Part shown: positions 23,575 to 36,293 of the stretch, one piece after another
How positions within the stretch are numbered: the stretch's first letter is position 1
Layout of the letters: the number at the start of each line of letters is the position of its first letter
From: Eucalyptus grandis
Taxonomy: Eukaryota; Streptophyta; Magnoliopsida; Myrtales; Myrtaceae
DNA length: 64,000 nucleotides
Reading direction: 5' to 3'
Assembly (NCBI RefSeq): GCF_016545825.1
Contig: NC_052614.1
Coordinates: 4,564,630-4,628,629 of the forward strand
Position numbers and translations under genes: made by a program
The notes under the pieces: generated by a model
What the model was told of the DNA's origin: nothing
Database searches by the model: none
Seen by the model: the letters and a program-made list of their open reading frames with translations, nothing else

Positions 23575-26224
23575 TTATATTAGGCTGGAAAATGACGATG
23601 TTAGTACATAAGGAATGCTGGCTAGCGGCCCACGTTGGCTTGAGAGCTCATGTATGTCCTTGACAATGTCAAAGACGGCCTCAGGCTGTGCCAGTTTCAG
23701 CGCATTTTCCGACATTTTCTTGAGTTCTTCCGTTTTGGTGGTGAACCATTCAGCCACGATTCTGGCCGTTTCTTTGGGACTCCGGGTGAAGACGCCAGCT
23801 CCGTTATCCACTACATAGGGAACATTGCCCTTTTCCTGCAGTTGAAATGACAAATAAGCATCAATTTTTGCAATTTCTATCTACTAAAGTGAATACACAA
23901 TCAGTCTCGAACCTGTCCGGGAATGTAGTCATTGAGGATGATTGGAAGGCCTCTGATCAATGCTTCTGAGATTGTACCAGGTCCTGCCTGAAAAAGGAAT
24001 TATAGTTATAGAGCCAGCAATTTACTTAAAAAGTTCATGTTATAAATTGAACACAGACAGAGAAGGAGGACACATCGACCTACTTTTGTTATTATGCAGT
24101 CGCAAGCTCCCATCCATTTCTCCATCTGGGTCTCAAATCCTCTTACCTAAATATTAATGTTATATCAGTTTTTTGCTCCACAATGTTCATTCAACAGCAA
24201 TTCTCTTATTAACTCAAAAGCATTGGATCAAGAAGCACAAGCAATTACCTTAACAGGGATTGTCCACTCTTCAGATTCTAATGTCGATGCGAGTGCTTTG
24301 TTACGGCCACATACTATGATCAATTGCCCTATTGGCTTCCCAAGTTCTTGATCGAACAATGACTCTCCTAATGCCTTTGCAGTTTTCTTAACCGGGCCCA
24401 TACCTTCACCCCCTCCCATTAATAGGACTGCAGGCAAATTTGGATCCATTCCAAATTCCTTTCTAAGATCATCCTACAGGGTCAAAAAAAAGAACTGAGT
24501 GAAAAAAAAAATCAATTGGGTTACAAAAGAAAGCATGCGCTTCATCATCAATAAGAGTCAACCTTTGAAAGAACTGCACGTGCAAAGGATGGCCGAATAG
24601 GGAGGCCAAAAACGCGTATTTGGGACTCCGTAAGGTCATCTAGCAAAGCCCGTTTGGCTACCTCTTGTGAAGGACAGTAGCATCTATTTACTCCAGGATG
24701 AAACCTGAAATATGTTTTTAAAAATAAAAAATTACAAAACAGATGATTAAGCAGAAGCCAATAGATGAGCAATGCATCTTTCAAGGCAATTATATGGACA
24801 AACCATGTAGGATGGCATGTGTTTAGATCCGTGATTACAGTCACAAAAATGACTTTCTTTTGAAGGTTTTGCCACTTGAGAACCCAGAGAGGAATATGCT
24901 GCATCAGAGGATGAACGCTAATAATGATGTCTGGCTTGTACTCCATTAGACCAGCCTCCACCTCCCTTCAATCAAAAATTTGAATGCATCACAAAACAGC
25001 AAAGCAACATTATTAATGTGGAAATGTTCTAGACCTATTACATATCTATTACGGCCGGGTTTCCAGCATAAAAAACGAGTCATTTCAGGTGACATAAACA
25101 GCCTTGTTTTTTCAAATTTTTCTCTGAAAAAGTTCACAAGCATTTAGTGATTGGTTAATATAGAAATAATTGCTCATCGTGAAAGTTGAGAAAGAATCAG
25201 GACAGCTTTGTGATTGATGAAGGTCAGTAAAAGAAACTATGCATTGCTGACCTAACTAGAGTATCTCAGCATATAAAAATCTACTTGCAGATTTTTGTGA
25301 ACCTCCCTAACACTGATAGATCTATCTACCCTCTGTTTTTGCAAGATAGTAGCAGAACAGATGGTAAAAACAAGGAAGATCTAAAAAAAAAAAAAAAAAC
25401 CCAAAAATTTAACATACTTGGCGTAGTAAGCTGCAATTGCAGCGAGATACATGGAGTGAATCCATCGCGGAGACGTGCTGTGAAACGCAACATTCCACAG
25501 CTGTACATGCTTCACCAAGAACTTGTATGATTTCTCCATGTTGTTCAAAGGCCAGCCTGTATATTCTTTCCATACATCCTTCACAAATATCTGAAATCGT
25601 TAAAAAAAGAAAGAACCCGTCACGAAAATTGATCCGAGAAAGCTAACACCTTTTGAAAGACTCAAACAACTTTTGATGAGAACACAAATATGAAAACGGA
25701 TCAAAATTCACTTAGGCGACAAAACCAAAGTGATCAACCGAAAAACTAAGCATATTTCAAGATTAATTAACCCAGCAAGGCATCAAAATTTCAAGATTGA
25801 ACCTATTTCAACACTCCAGATGCATATTTCAAGATCCAACGCCAACAAAACCAAAACGATCAACCCAGGAAGATGTAAAACAAAGAAAACAGAGTCAAAT
25901 CAAACTCACAAAACATACCCTGTACTCATCCCCGAACTCCAACTTGAAGGCGTCGCGAATCGCCTCCGCCGACGCCCGGTGGCCGCCGCCGGTGTCGCTC
26001 ATCAGAATCAACACGTTCTTCGTCCTCTCGGCGCCAATCTGCACGAGCTCCATGCAATCCTCGTCCTCCTCGAAGTCGTCGCCCTCGAACTCGGGCGACG
26101 ACCTCTTGCGCCGGGAGTTGCCGACGCCCTTGTCGCCGCCCTTGAAGAAATCCCGCGCCTTCCGCTGGAACGCCTTCTCCTTGGCCGTCCCCTTCCTCGG
26201 AGACGACGCCACGGACATCACCAT
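23575..26224 (-). CDS. MGD2: Monogalactosyldiacylglycerol synthase, type B (MGD2/MGD3-like)
   Basis: The enzyme transfers galactose from UDP-galactose to diacylglycerol, making MGDG, the precursor of digalactolipid. Type-B forms act at the outer plastid envelope and replace phospholipids, mainly under phosphate shortage. Eight exons read on the minus strand: 26224-25919, 25590-25418, 24965-24804, 24704-24563, 24473-24249, 24146-24084, 23987-23913 and 23835-23575. They join in frame to 468 aa, the length known for this type. Seen are [19 protein letters not shown] (about residues 75-93), [52 protein letters not shown], and the C-terminal KAGPGT, GNVPYVV and FTRSPKETA stretches of the GT28 nucleotide-sugar site. 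The N-terminus is short, basic then acidic, with no long transit peptide, which favours type B over type A. MGD2 and MGD3 cannot be separated here. All splice sites are GT-AG. Confidence 0.92.
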
Positions 26225-29200
26225 GGCAACCGAACAACCGACCCCAAAGCTCGAAACTTTAGCCGATCCCCGAGCAAATTCGAGCAATTCGAAGGTACCC
26301 ACCAACCGGCACTGGCTCCCGAGGAGGTTTGACGGAGAATTGAGGTTGGGAAACGAGGTGGGACGTAATAAAGATTCGGTCTTGGGACTTCGGATTGCCC
26401 GAAAGTTTACGTTTTTTATTTTTTCTTTTTTTACGGTGGAGTGGGGTTTTTAGGCGTCGGATGGGCATTGGTTTCGGAATGTCCGGAGGGGAAGATTCGG
26501 ATCTTTCCGATCGGTAAAAAATTGATTTTTGAGAGTTAGGTTTTGTATGCAAACTGGGAAGAAGGTTGTCCTTGAGTGGTTGAGTGGGTTACTGTTTTTT
26601 TTTTTTTGCTGTTGAGTCCTTCGACTTTTGGGTATTTGCCTCTCGTGCTGTCGTAACTGTTAATACGGTTTGTTCGTTGGAGTGTGGCCGATTTTTGCTG
26701 GTGCCGCCACCCTCTTTTGTCCTTCCTCGTGTTGGTGTTGGGTGTGCGCCTTGTGACTTGTGAGCGTGACATCCTCCTCTTTCTTTTCCTCTATTTGGTT
26801 TTTGTCTTCTTCGAGGTCATTTCGATTGGTCAAGACCGGTTCAAACGTGCCAAAAAGTCAAGTCGATATTCAGTATATTTTTCATCCGAGACGACTTTTA
26901 AATCCATCGATAGGGCATTATTCTTTTTCTTCATACAATAAAACATTATCTGATGTACTTAGATTGAGGCATGTATAAGTGAAGTTTAATCAAATAGAAT
27001 ATCCAATCTATTCATGTGATTGAAAAATTTCTATCTTATTGTAATTCATTTTATTTAGCAAGTCCATTTTGTTCTTTCTTTTCATGTAGAATCAACGATT
27101 AGTCCTAAAGATTCGATTGGCCTCCATGATTATTTAAAAGTGCCATCTTGTTCTCTTTTTTACTTAGTCTTTTCATCTTCTTTTTTTTAGCCTTTATTTT
27201 CTCTAGGGAAAAGAAGTAGAATAATATTAACGTTGAAATTTATGAGGTTAAAAAGATTAGACCTAGTTCCCTCGAGGTAAAGGTGACATATAACCTCTTT
27301 GCTTATATTAATTAAGGAGCTTAGAACTCTCGTATAATTTTAGGTAACAAGTGACTTTTAATGGAAGATAATTTTATAACCATGTTTTTACTTGCCTTAA
27401 ACATTTTTGCATAATGCATTATTAAACTCCCATATAATTAATTTCCAATAAGAACAGGAAAATTAATTTTGCCCGTGACTCTTTGCAACCCTATTTCATT
27501 TTGTTTTTCTGCTCTCTCACGCAATTATTTATTGCATACCTGTTGTCCTTATTTTTATTTTTTTTCGATTACCTGTTGTCCTTATTACTTCGTTTTCCTT
27601 GTACACATGAATCTAATGAATTTTTCTGTAATGTCTACATCAAATTTTATTTATATATATATATTATATATATATAGTGTCTACATCAATTTGCAACAAA
27701 ACGACAATTACCCAATTTCTCCTAATTGCTCAGTGGGGTATGCGTCTCAGCCCACCTTTTTGACCTCTTTTGATTGCAAACGCACCGTGGCACAATCATA
27801 AATTTCCACTTATGCAACAGTATATTTTTTTTACTACCCTTTAATTTAATTCGATGGGTAACCCCATCTTCCACAATAATTGCGCGAAAAAGGGGGTAAA
27901 AAGGGATTTGGAATCGTGTCTATGAAAGTGGGAAACGTTGCGTGAAAGCATGAACCTCAAATGGAAAGATGATTCCTTAAATGATGCCTTGGAAAGTCTA
28001 TTAACTCGTCACGCCACTATTACATCTCTTGCTTATTTAACACGCAGTAAAAAGATTATCCATTCCCCCAAGTTCCAACCCGCCAAGGCAGCAGATAAAT
28101 AGCTGTTGACCCATAGTCATCTCGTATGTTTTTTTTAAATCATTTCCGAAACTGTTATATGCTGCTACGTGGAGTACCCGCATCACTTTGATCTATGGAT
28201 TCAAGCAAAGCCAGTAGGGACAAAAAGGATTAAAATAAAAAACATAAGAAAAGAATATAACCATTTTTCTTCAATCTAGTCATAGCAATTTCAAATTCAT
28301 CTAACTGTGAAAAAATATACAAACTTTTATAACTTAAGAACAATTGGCTGAACATGTATTGAACCTTTCATGGATTAATGTTGTGACGAGCTTTTTGTCT
28401 AAATTAAATCATGCTTATTAAAGTGTGATTGGTTTGATCATGTTGAAATAATAAAATCGATAAATCTTTATATATGATTTTGAATTATTGAGAAAGATGC
28501 TCGCGAATATTCCACCTTTGGATAAAGAACTTTGGTGGGTTATTTTCCACAAAAGAGAAAATGACCTTGATATGGACGGAAATATTAGTTTTCCGGCAGA
28601 GAGAGAGAGAGAGAGAGATTGGCAGAGGGCCTGGGCAGGAGACCAAAAATTATTTTGTGGGTCAAGTGCATAAATACTAGGAAAATTAGGGCACCAGAGG
28701 AAATTGTTTTCTGGCCCTAAATTTTGCTCTTATGTTCAAATGGGGGCCCCGTGTTGTTATTCTTTTTGTGGGGGTCCGTGTTATTATTCTTTTTGGGGGG
28801 CCCTTTAGAGCCAGCTTTACAGACTAAAGAGGAGCTGATTGGGCAAGTTGAGCTGGCTAACAGCGCAAAGTCAGCCTGTCTCTGTGTGGAAGCCACATAA
28901 TTGCACGAGTTTGCAATTATAACTATTAGGTAGTTACCAAACATTATGATATAAAAGAAAATGCCAAAACTATATGCGTATTTTCCCTCTATATCGTTTG
29001 CATATCACATATCATACTTGAACAAAATCAATTACTCTACCTTTACAAATTTTCAACCTTCTGAACACTCACAAAACCCTAGCTTAAATCACTTCCCGTG
29101 CCTTCATCACCAGTCCCCACCTAACCACCATGCCCATTGCCAACTGTCGACCTTTTGACTCCGACCACCGTTTGTGTTGTCGAAGCAATCTCCACTTCTA

Positions 29201-29529
29201 ACACCCTCGACCACCTCTCTCTCTCTCTCTCCCTTGTTCATGCTCCCTCCTTTGAATTCTCTTCTTCTTCATCGATTCTCCCAATAAGGCTGTGGATGAC
29301 CTTTCAAAGCCATCCATGGCTCGCACCCTCAACCGTTGCCATCCATGGCTTGGGGGAAGGATTTTCCTCAACTATTGTGCAAAATAGACTTTGTGACGAC
29401 GCCAATTGTGAAACACCCCCTTTTTGTTGACATCTAGTTTCAATTGAAAAGCAATATCATTTTAGGAGACTAATTTGACTAGAAAGTGTGTGCGCGCGTA
29501 AAATCTAAAGAGGACCGTGAATTCGCACA

Positions 29530-30540
29530 TGGAAAATGCGATTTAGGTTTTCTTGTCGTTGGGTAGTGGAATCATGCGCGTCATCGGTGAGGCTTCCGTG
29601 CATTATATCTATCCCGACGTACGTTCCATCCAATCTCGGCGGTCAACGCAACGAGGTCTTCGAAAGAAGAAGAAACCACGTCGGTGGGGCCCCGCTTCTT
29701 CGCCTACATCGGACGGCCCAAAGACAACAACTTAACGGCGAGATTATTTTTTTTTTAACCTTTTTACTCCCTCAGTGTGAGGTAAAAGTAGAATTAACCA
29801 TACATATTTTCTGTTGCGCCTTTTCTTAAATATGGCCTTCGAATATATGTTTATATATACATATAACTTTATAACGAGCGCAATAGATCATCAAAATTGC
29901 ATAAAATTTTCTCATCAAAATCTTGATATTTGGTCCTTATAAACCGAACTGTATTTGTCCAAGAGTACAAAGTTATAAAAAAAATTAGAGCCATCTTTGA
30001 TGTTTATTTTTATGTATATGGATACATATGGTCACTAGTTCCTAGGTAAGATATATTTTAATTATAGGAGGACGGACAATAAATGCATTTCTCATTGCTA
30101 GGAATAACTTTATATATTCGGTTACAGAAAAAGTGTGTATTTTATAGTAGAAATAGCTTTTCATACATACTGAATAAAAAAAAAATATTCTGATATCTTT
30201 TAATTTCGTAAAAATCTTTGTTCGGAATAACTTCTGTTTATCTTTTTACCCTTTAGAAATTCTTCAAAAAAATTTATTTGATATTTTAGCCGGAAAGATT
30301 TGAAATCATTCAACAAATTAGAGCATAAATTCGTAGAAATGTACATAATTTCTTTCAAACTTCGTTTAATTTTGGAGAGAAACATATAAGTAGAAGTTAT
30401 AATCAACTATTAAATATAAAAAAATGCTCTAAACTCTTTATGGCAAAACTGATTTATCATGTAAAAAGATGAATCTGAATCAATGAGGGCTTATTTATTA
30501 GGACTATTCAAAAGTAAAATTTTGAGGATAGAAAAACAGA
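29530..30540. repeat. Diverged duplicated segment, copy 1 (partner 31800-32520)
   Basis: Both copies begin with a TTTCTTGT-GGGTA block containing ATCATCGG or GTCATCGG, then TTCCAT-CAATC, GGTCAACG-AAGGTCTT, GGGGCC-CGCTTC and ACATCGGA. They end with similar AT-rich blocks (GAAATC, CATAATTTC, TTTGGAG, GGACTATT). No protein is recognised in either. Confidence 0.55.
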
Positions 30541-31060
30541 GGAAGAGGAGGCCTCAAAGTTAATACCAGACCATGGGTAGAGAATTGAAGACAAGGCTTT
30601 GCAATGAAGATGAAGACATGACTGGCGTGACAAATCGGGTCGAATCCACATACTTGTGGCAGCTTGAGGAGATCTTGAAGACCTTGACATAACCGATGGA
30701 GAATATACCATTTGTTGACAACCATGAGAAGCTTTATATAATGTCAATCACTCGTTTTGTTTTCTAATGACCTCGAATCTACTTTTTTGAGGCTCTTGCT
30801 AACTCTTTTGCAGATAATCATCCAATGGGTAAGATTAGGGTTTGCTTCTATGCCCTAATTTAACCCCAATTTGTCAATTTGGGAGGAAAAACGGCAAACG
30901 AGCTCAAGCTACAATCACCAGATTGGGGTTCATATTTGGGGCAAATATGTAAATGACATCATTTGAGATTTTTAATGCTAATTGGGTATGCCGGTTAGCC
31001 ACGTAAGTTAGGACAAATTAATAAAAAATTGTCACGTCAACACATATCAGAATTAACATT

Positions 31061-31643
31061 TAAGGGTGTGCATGTTTATGTTTTTTTTTTTTTTTTTTTT
31101 TCTGTTCATGAACAAATTTTCTGCTTTTTTTTTTTGTTCCCTGGAACGCGTTTGTTCTCGAAAAGAACAAAAAAAACGCATTTGTTTGCGTTTTTGTTTA
31201 AACTATGCGTTTTTTTTTTGTTCTCGGAACAAAATTGAATGGAAATGAGAAACAAAAAAAAATTATTTTTTTGTTCCAAACACTTTTGAATAACATTTTT
31301 TTCTCTCTTCTTTTCTTTTGGTTGGTCGCCGGCCCGCCATGGCCGGCGACCGGCTGTCGAGGGCCGGCGACGCCGCCGAGGATCGGCGACCCACCGGGGG
31401 CCAGCGAGCTCGCCGTGGTTGGGCGAGGTTGTCGTCCAAAAGAAAAAAAAAAGGAAAAAAGAAAAATTAAATTAAAAGATTAAAAGAAAAAAAGAATATA
31501 AATTTATCAAACGTGTTTTATTCATTTTTTATTCCCGGAATGTTTTACCCAACACGTCTTTCTGGTAAAAAATTATTCCCCGGATCTATTTCTGTTCTCT
31601 AGAACACTTTTTGAATAGAAACATAAACAAATACGTCCTAAGT
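31061..31643. mobile_element. Putative non-autonomous TIR element with a GC-rich core
   Basis: The left end TAAGGGTGTGCATGTTTATG and the reverse complement of the right end, TTAGGACGTATTTGTTTATG, are imperfect inverted repeats. The interior has repeated FFF-coding T runs, the phrase TTGTTC near both ends, and a central core of CCGGC-rich DNA (31325-31435). No target duplication is clear and no transposase is present. Class undetermined. Confidence 0.45.
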
Positions 31644-31799
31644 GTTTGTTTTTCTAAAAAAAATGATATTTAAGTGATTTGAAAAAAAATGTTGACATTA
31701 AAATGAGGTTGTGTGTAATTGTTGACACTTTTAATGTTCTTATATGCTAATATAAGTGTGCATAAATCCATGAGGGACATATTTTCGTACATAGGAAAT

Positions 31800-32520
31800 A
31801 CAATCGAAGCGGTACATTTTCTTGTGGCTGGGTAAAAGAATCTGGAGCATCATCGGCTTTCCCGAAGTGCGCTGCGTTCCATGCAATCAGGGTGGTCAAC
31901 GAATCAAGGTCTTTGAAAGAGAAATGACCCAATCACACGTGGTACAACCAATGAGAGGTCAGGTGGTGGGGCCACGCTTCCGCACTACATCGGATGTCGC
32001 AAACACAATTTAAGGTACGAATGATAAATATTTCCTTGCCGGTCCTTCTATTTTTTGAATGAACTTTTCAATAAAAATATGTATTTCATAATGATATAAA
32101 ATTTCTATTTTCGAAATAAAAACCTTTATGTAAACTTCTTAGACATGTTGTATAGAAAAAATCTCTATTTGTAATAGTAACTTTTAAGTTCATAATAATA
32201 TTTATTTGGAATGACTCCTATTCTTAATATTTTAGCTTTTTATAAGTTCCTTGAAACTCATGTTTAGAATTTTTATTTCTAAAAACTTGAAATCTGTCAG
32301 AAATATCAAAACATGATATCATAGAAACATATATAATCTCTTTTGAAACTTCATTTATTTTTGGAGTGAAAGATACAAATGGAACTCAAAAATAACAAAT
32401 TAGTATTAAAAGAAAACATGCCTTAAAATCTTGATGCCGATAGTAATGTATCATATAAATAGATGAATACTAAATCAGGCTCTTTTGTTGGACTATTAAA
32501 AAAGCAAAACTTTCAAATAA
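31800..32520. repeat. Diverged duplicated segment, copy 2 (partner 29530-30540)
   Basis: See the partner segment. This copy is shorter and separated from the first by the TIR-like element at 31061-31643 and other AT-rich DNA. Noncoding. Confidence 0.55.
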
Positions 32521-32937
32521 TATACATGAATTTCCGTATTGAAATTTATAATATTGTAAACTAGCCCAATAATTAACTCTTTCCCTTCAGGAGCCTGCCA
32601 CAATCATTAACGGCACTCTTTACAAATCTCCTTTTCCACAGGATGACAGAAATAAACAAATTACAAAACTCTTTTCCTTTTTCATCCGAGCCAACAAAAC
32701 CCATTTTCCCTTTTGGAAAAAAAAGAAAAAAGAGAACCCAAAAAGAAAAAAAAATGAAAAAATTGGCAAAAAGACAGCAGCAACCCCAGAGCCCCAAACC
32801 ACAGTAGAGAAGTACTAAATAAAAAAACAACTCTACCCTTCGGACAGACACTCTCGATTCCACTGGGGAGAGCACATCAAATTCTCGATGGTCTCTCGCG
32901 ATCCCAGCCGTTGATCCCCCTGACCCCCGCCTGATCG

Positions 32938-35900
32938 ATGATCCTTATGATCCCCTTCAAATCTAGGGTTTCCGCCACCCCCCTCCCTCCCTCTCCGCCA
33001 CCTCCCCCCTTACCATGTCCTCTCCGATCAACCACCGCCGCCCCCGCCGCCGCCGCCGCCGCCGCCCATCGCCCGATCAACGGCCAGATCCCCTCCCCGC
33101 CGTGCCCCCACCTCGCCGACTTCCGCGCCCGTAACGGATCCAAGCCCTTCTGCGCCCTCCAGGCCTGCCTCCGCGTCAAGCCCCCCGGCGGCCGCGCCGC
33201 CATCCGCCGCGAGCCCTCCGAGGTCCCCCGCTGCGGCGCCTGCGGCGACGCCGCCCGCCCCCGCCTCTTCGCCTGCATGGCCTGCGCCGCCGTGTCCTGC
33301 CACGCGCCCCCGGGCCCTCCCACGCGGCCGCGCACGCCGAGGCCATGCCCCCGGCCACGAGATCGCCGTCGACGTCGACCGCGCCGAGCTGTTCTGCTGC
33401 GTGTGCCGCGATCAGGTCTACGATCGCGACTTCGACGCCGCCGTGGTCCTGGCCCAGACCGCGGCCTCCACTCTGCCGGCCTCCGCCAGCTCCTCCGGCG
33501 GCTCCCGGGCGGTGGTGGCCCCGGAGAACCTGCGCAAGCGGCGGAGGGTTGATTACCGGCCGTGGTCGCCGGACCCGCGCGAGCGCGCCCTAATGGGGAG
33601 CTTTTCGAGCCCCCTCGAGTCCGTCCCGACCTCGGATTTGCCGCGGGGCTTGCGGGGGCTCAATAACTTGGGGAACACCTGCTTTATGAATTCGGTGTTG
33701 CAGGCATTGTTGCACACTCCTCCTTTGAGGAACTACTTCTTGAGTGACAGGCACAATAGGTACTTTTGTCAGAAGAACAATGGGGTTGGTGGAAATGTGA
33801 GTAAAAGGAATGTAGATGATGCTCTTGATGGAGGCCATGGGAGCAAGAATGGCAGCTTCTGTTTGGCCTGTGACATGGACGCCATGTTCTCGGCGGTGTT
33901 TTCAGGGGAGCGGATGCCTTATAGTCCGGCGAAGTTCCTGTACAGGTCTGTGGATGTGGAGGAAATTGCTCTTCTATGAAATTTTTTGGATAAATGTGGA
34001 TGCTTGATGGTTTCTTGTTGGTTTTTAGAAGCACATGGAGGTTGGAAATTGTCCAAGAGGCTCTGTAAATTTTGCTGTTGTGACCTAGTGGCTGTGAAGA
34101 TATGGAAGTTGTTTGATCAGTGCATGTTCTGCTATATTGTTAGTATGATGGACATTACCTAATTTGCAATTGCGCTTTGACCTCCTTTGTATCACAGCTT
34201 AGCTGCTCCATCTTTTTTTATTTTTGGCAAATGGAAATTGGATAATGTCAGAGTGCCCTTTGCACTTGTTATGGTTTGAACAGTAAAAAATCACAACCAT
34301 CTTGGTTGAGATGTGTTGAACAGCTGAGATCAATTGCCTTTCAATCCAACGATAAAAGATTGCTGAGGCACCGTGCCCTGTTGGGACTATGGCTTTGCCC
34401 CTTATCAGATGTGCTCTCAAAATTTCAAATTTACCATTGGATGTATTGCCTTGGTTAAAATGTGTATTTCTCTCATTATTTTAAGCGCCTTGGAAAGCAT
34501 TATTTCTGTTTTTGCTAAAATTAACGAGTGCCCTTGGGACATACGGTAACAAGGCCTTTGGAAATTATCTTCTTTCATGAAGTACTTTTGTCTACTAGCT
34601 TTTCTGAAAATGGCTGTGGACATAATGGATAGGCATCTTTTCCTTATTCTAATGATGCATGCTTTTGTCAAGTTCCTTGTTGACCATCAATGTTGGACTG
34701 AGACTTTCTTAACTGTTCTATCTAATTGACTTAGAGGGAAATGTGCTTTATACTTTTTATATTGATTTGGTTATCCACAGTTGGTGGCAACATGCAGCTA
34801 ACTTGGCAAGTTATGAGCAGCAGGACGCTCATGAGTTTTTCATTTCAATGCTTGATGGGATCCATGAGAAAGTGGATAAGGATCGACGCCGGCCGCAGAG
34901 CCAAGGTAAATTTTACAGGCATTGCATTAAACCTGTTTCATCCAGTCTCCATTTTTTACAGGCATTATCTGGAATCTGCTGGTGCTGAGGACAGATATCA
35001 AGTGTTATTAACATTTTCTCTTGGGTCAGTGGATCAAGTGGGCTTGTTTTTTTGTATAATCATGTAAATGAACTTTTGAACTGATGTAGGATCATGCTTG
35101 TGGGTTATTACCTTTCTGGCATTTCACAGGCCTAATACCTCTGAGTCCCTTGGGAAGTTTCATTTTGTTCTGGTGTCATTCTTTCTTGGAGGCATATCAG
35201 TCAGGAGATTCAACTCTGTCAACTAATATCCATGGGTCTTTATATTTGGCATGCGTTAGCCTCTAGTTTCAACTTTTCTTTCAAGTCATTCCATTGGCGA
35301 AACTTATTATTGTTCTATCACATGGTAATTTAATGCATCTATAATATCTGCAGACAACTGCTTTCCTGGGCAAGTGCGCTCTTTTGTGTCATGTCTGACA
35401 GTTTTGTATTTGTACTATAAAATATGTTCTGTGGTGACTTGTGATGCTGTTGAGGAACTTTTTTTTTATGAATTGTGGATTCTCAGATATCTTTAGAAGT
35501 GTGCTAATGAATTATTACAGGGAGTGGAGATTGCTGTATTGCTCACAGAGTATTCTCTGGTATCTTACGCTCTGATGTCATGTGTATGGCTTGTGGTTTC
35601 ACATCTACAACATATGACCCTTGCTTGGACATTTCTTTGGATCTGGAACAAAGCCAACGTGGTTCTGTGAAGGCGACATCAGCTAAGTCACATCACTCCT
35701 GCAATGGCGAGGCAGAGTGCATGAATTCAAGCCAGAACTCTGGGATACCGACCTTGATGGGCTGCTTGGACCGATTCACAAGACCGGAGAGGCTCGGTTC
35801 AGACCAGAAGTTATTCTGCCAACAGTGTCAGGTGAGTCAGGAGTCTCTCAAGCAGATGTCCATAAGGAAGCTCCCATTGGTTTCTTGCTTTCACATCAAA

Positions 35901-36293
35901 AGATTTGAACATTCTTCCATACGGAAGATGTCGAGGAAGATTGACCGATATCTGCATTTTCCATTTTCACTGGACATGGCCCCTTACCTCTCTTCTTCCA
36001 TTTTGAGGAGAAGATTTGGGAACAGGATTTTCCCTTTTGATGGGGACGAACCTGATGCATCAAACGAGTTCTCCTCAGAATTTGAGCTGTTTGCTGTTGT
36101 CACTCACGCTGGTAAATTAGACGCAGGCCATTATGTGACTTATCTGCGTCTGAGCAATCAGTGGTACAAGTGCGACGATGCTTGGATTACCCAAGTGAAT
36201 GAGAACATTGTGAGAGCTGCACAAGGGTACATGATGTTCTATGTCCAGAAAATGCTATATTATAGAGCAAGTGATAAAATGGGTGCTTCATGA
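32938..36293 (+). CDS. UBP22: Ubiquitin carboxyl-terminal hydrolase, UBP22-like (SAGA deubiquitinase type), with frame breaks in exon 1
   Basis: Members remove ubiquitin from histone H2B as part of the nuclear deubiquitination module. Three exons: about 33015-33945, 34781-34905 and 35521-36293 (TGA). An N-terminal zinc-finger domain is visible (CPHLADF, CGACG, CMAC, CHAPP), followed by the peptidase C19 domain with the catalytic Cys box [25 protein letters not shown], finger cysteine pairs CMAC and CQQC, and the His box [15 protein letters not shown]. Exons 2-3 are clean. In exon 1 the frame shifts twice by one missing base: at about 33300-33320 (after CHAPP), and in the C run at about 33346-33352 just before GHEIAVDVD. 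The start is unclear. ATG 33015 reads MSSPINH but is out of frame with CPHLADF. ATG 32938 is in frame. All breaks lie in about 330 bp of extreme GC content, so base-call errors are likely; otherwise the gene is newly dead. Confidence 0.8.

Larger units (their letters stand above)
26225..32937. other. Long intergenic region between divergent MGDG synthase and deubiquitinase genes
   Basis: No gene supported. Contents are AT-rich DNA, an AT microsatellite at about 27650-27677, short GA and CT runs near 28600 and 29216, a small local duplication at 28738-28800 (CCGTGTTATTATTCTTTTTG-like units), a diverged pair of about 0.7-1 kb segments (29530-30540 and 31800-32520), and a TIR-like element at 31061-31643. 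The promoter of the MGDG synthase gene should lie just right of 26225. Confidence 0.55.

Noticed and set aside
25730..26453. Plus-strand ORFs of 200-218 codons over the first exon of the MGDG synthase gene.
   Set aside because: They are antisense shadows of the conserved minus-strand coding exon and include intron and upstream DNA.
32877..33335. Long antisense and alternate-frame ORFs (up to 152 codons) over the first exon of the deubiquitinase gene.
   Set aside because: They arise because the region is so GC-rich that stops are rare. They are Arg/Gly/Ala-rich with no domain, and the sense strand encodes a recognisable zinc-finger.
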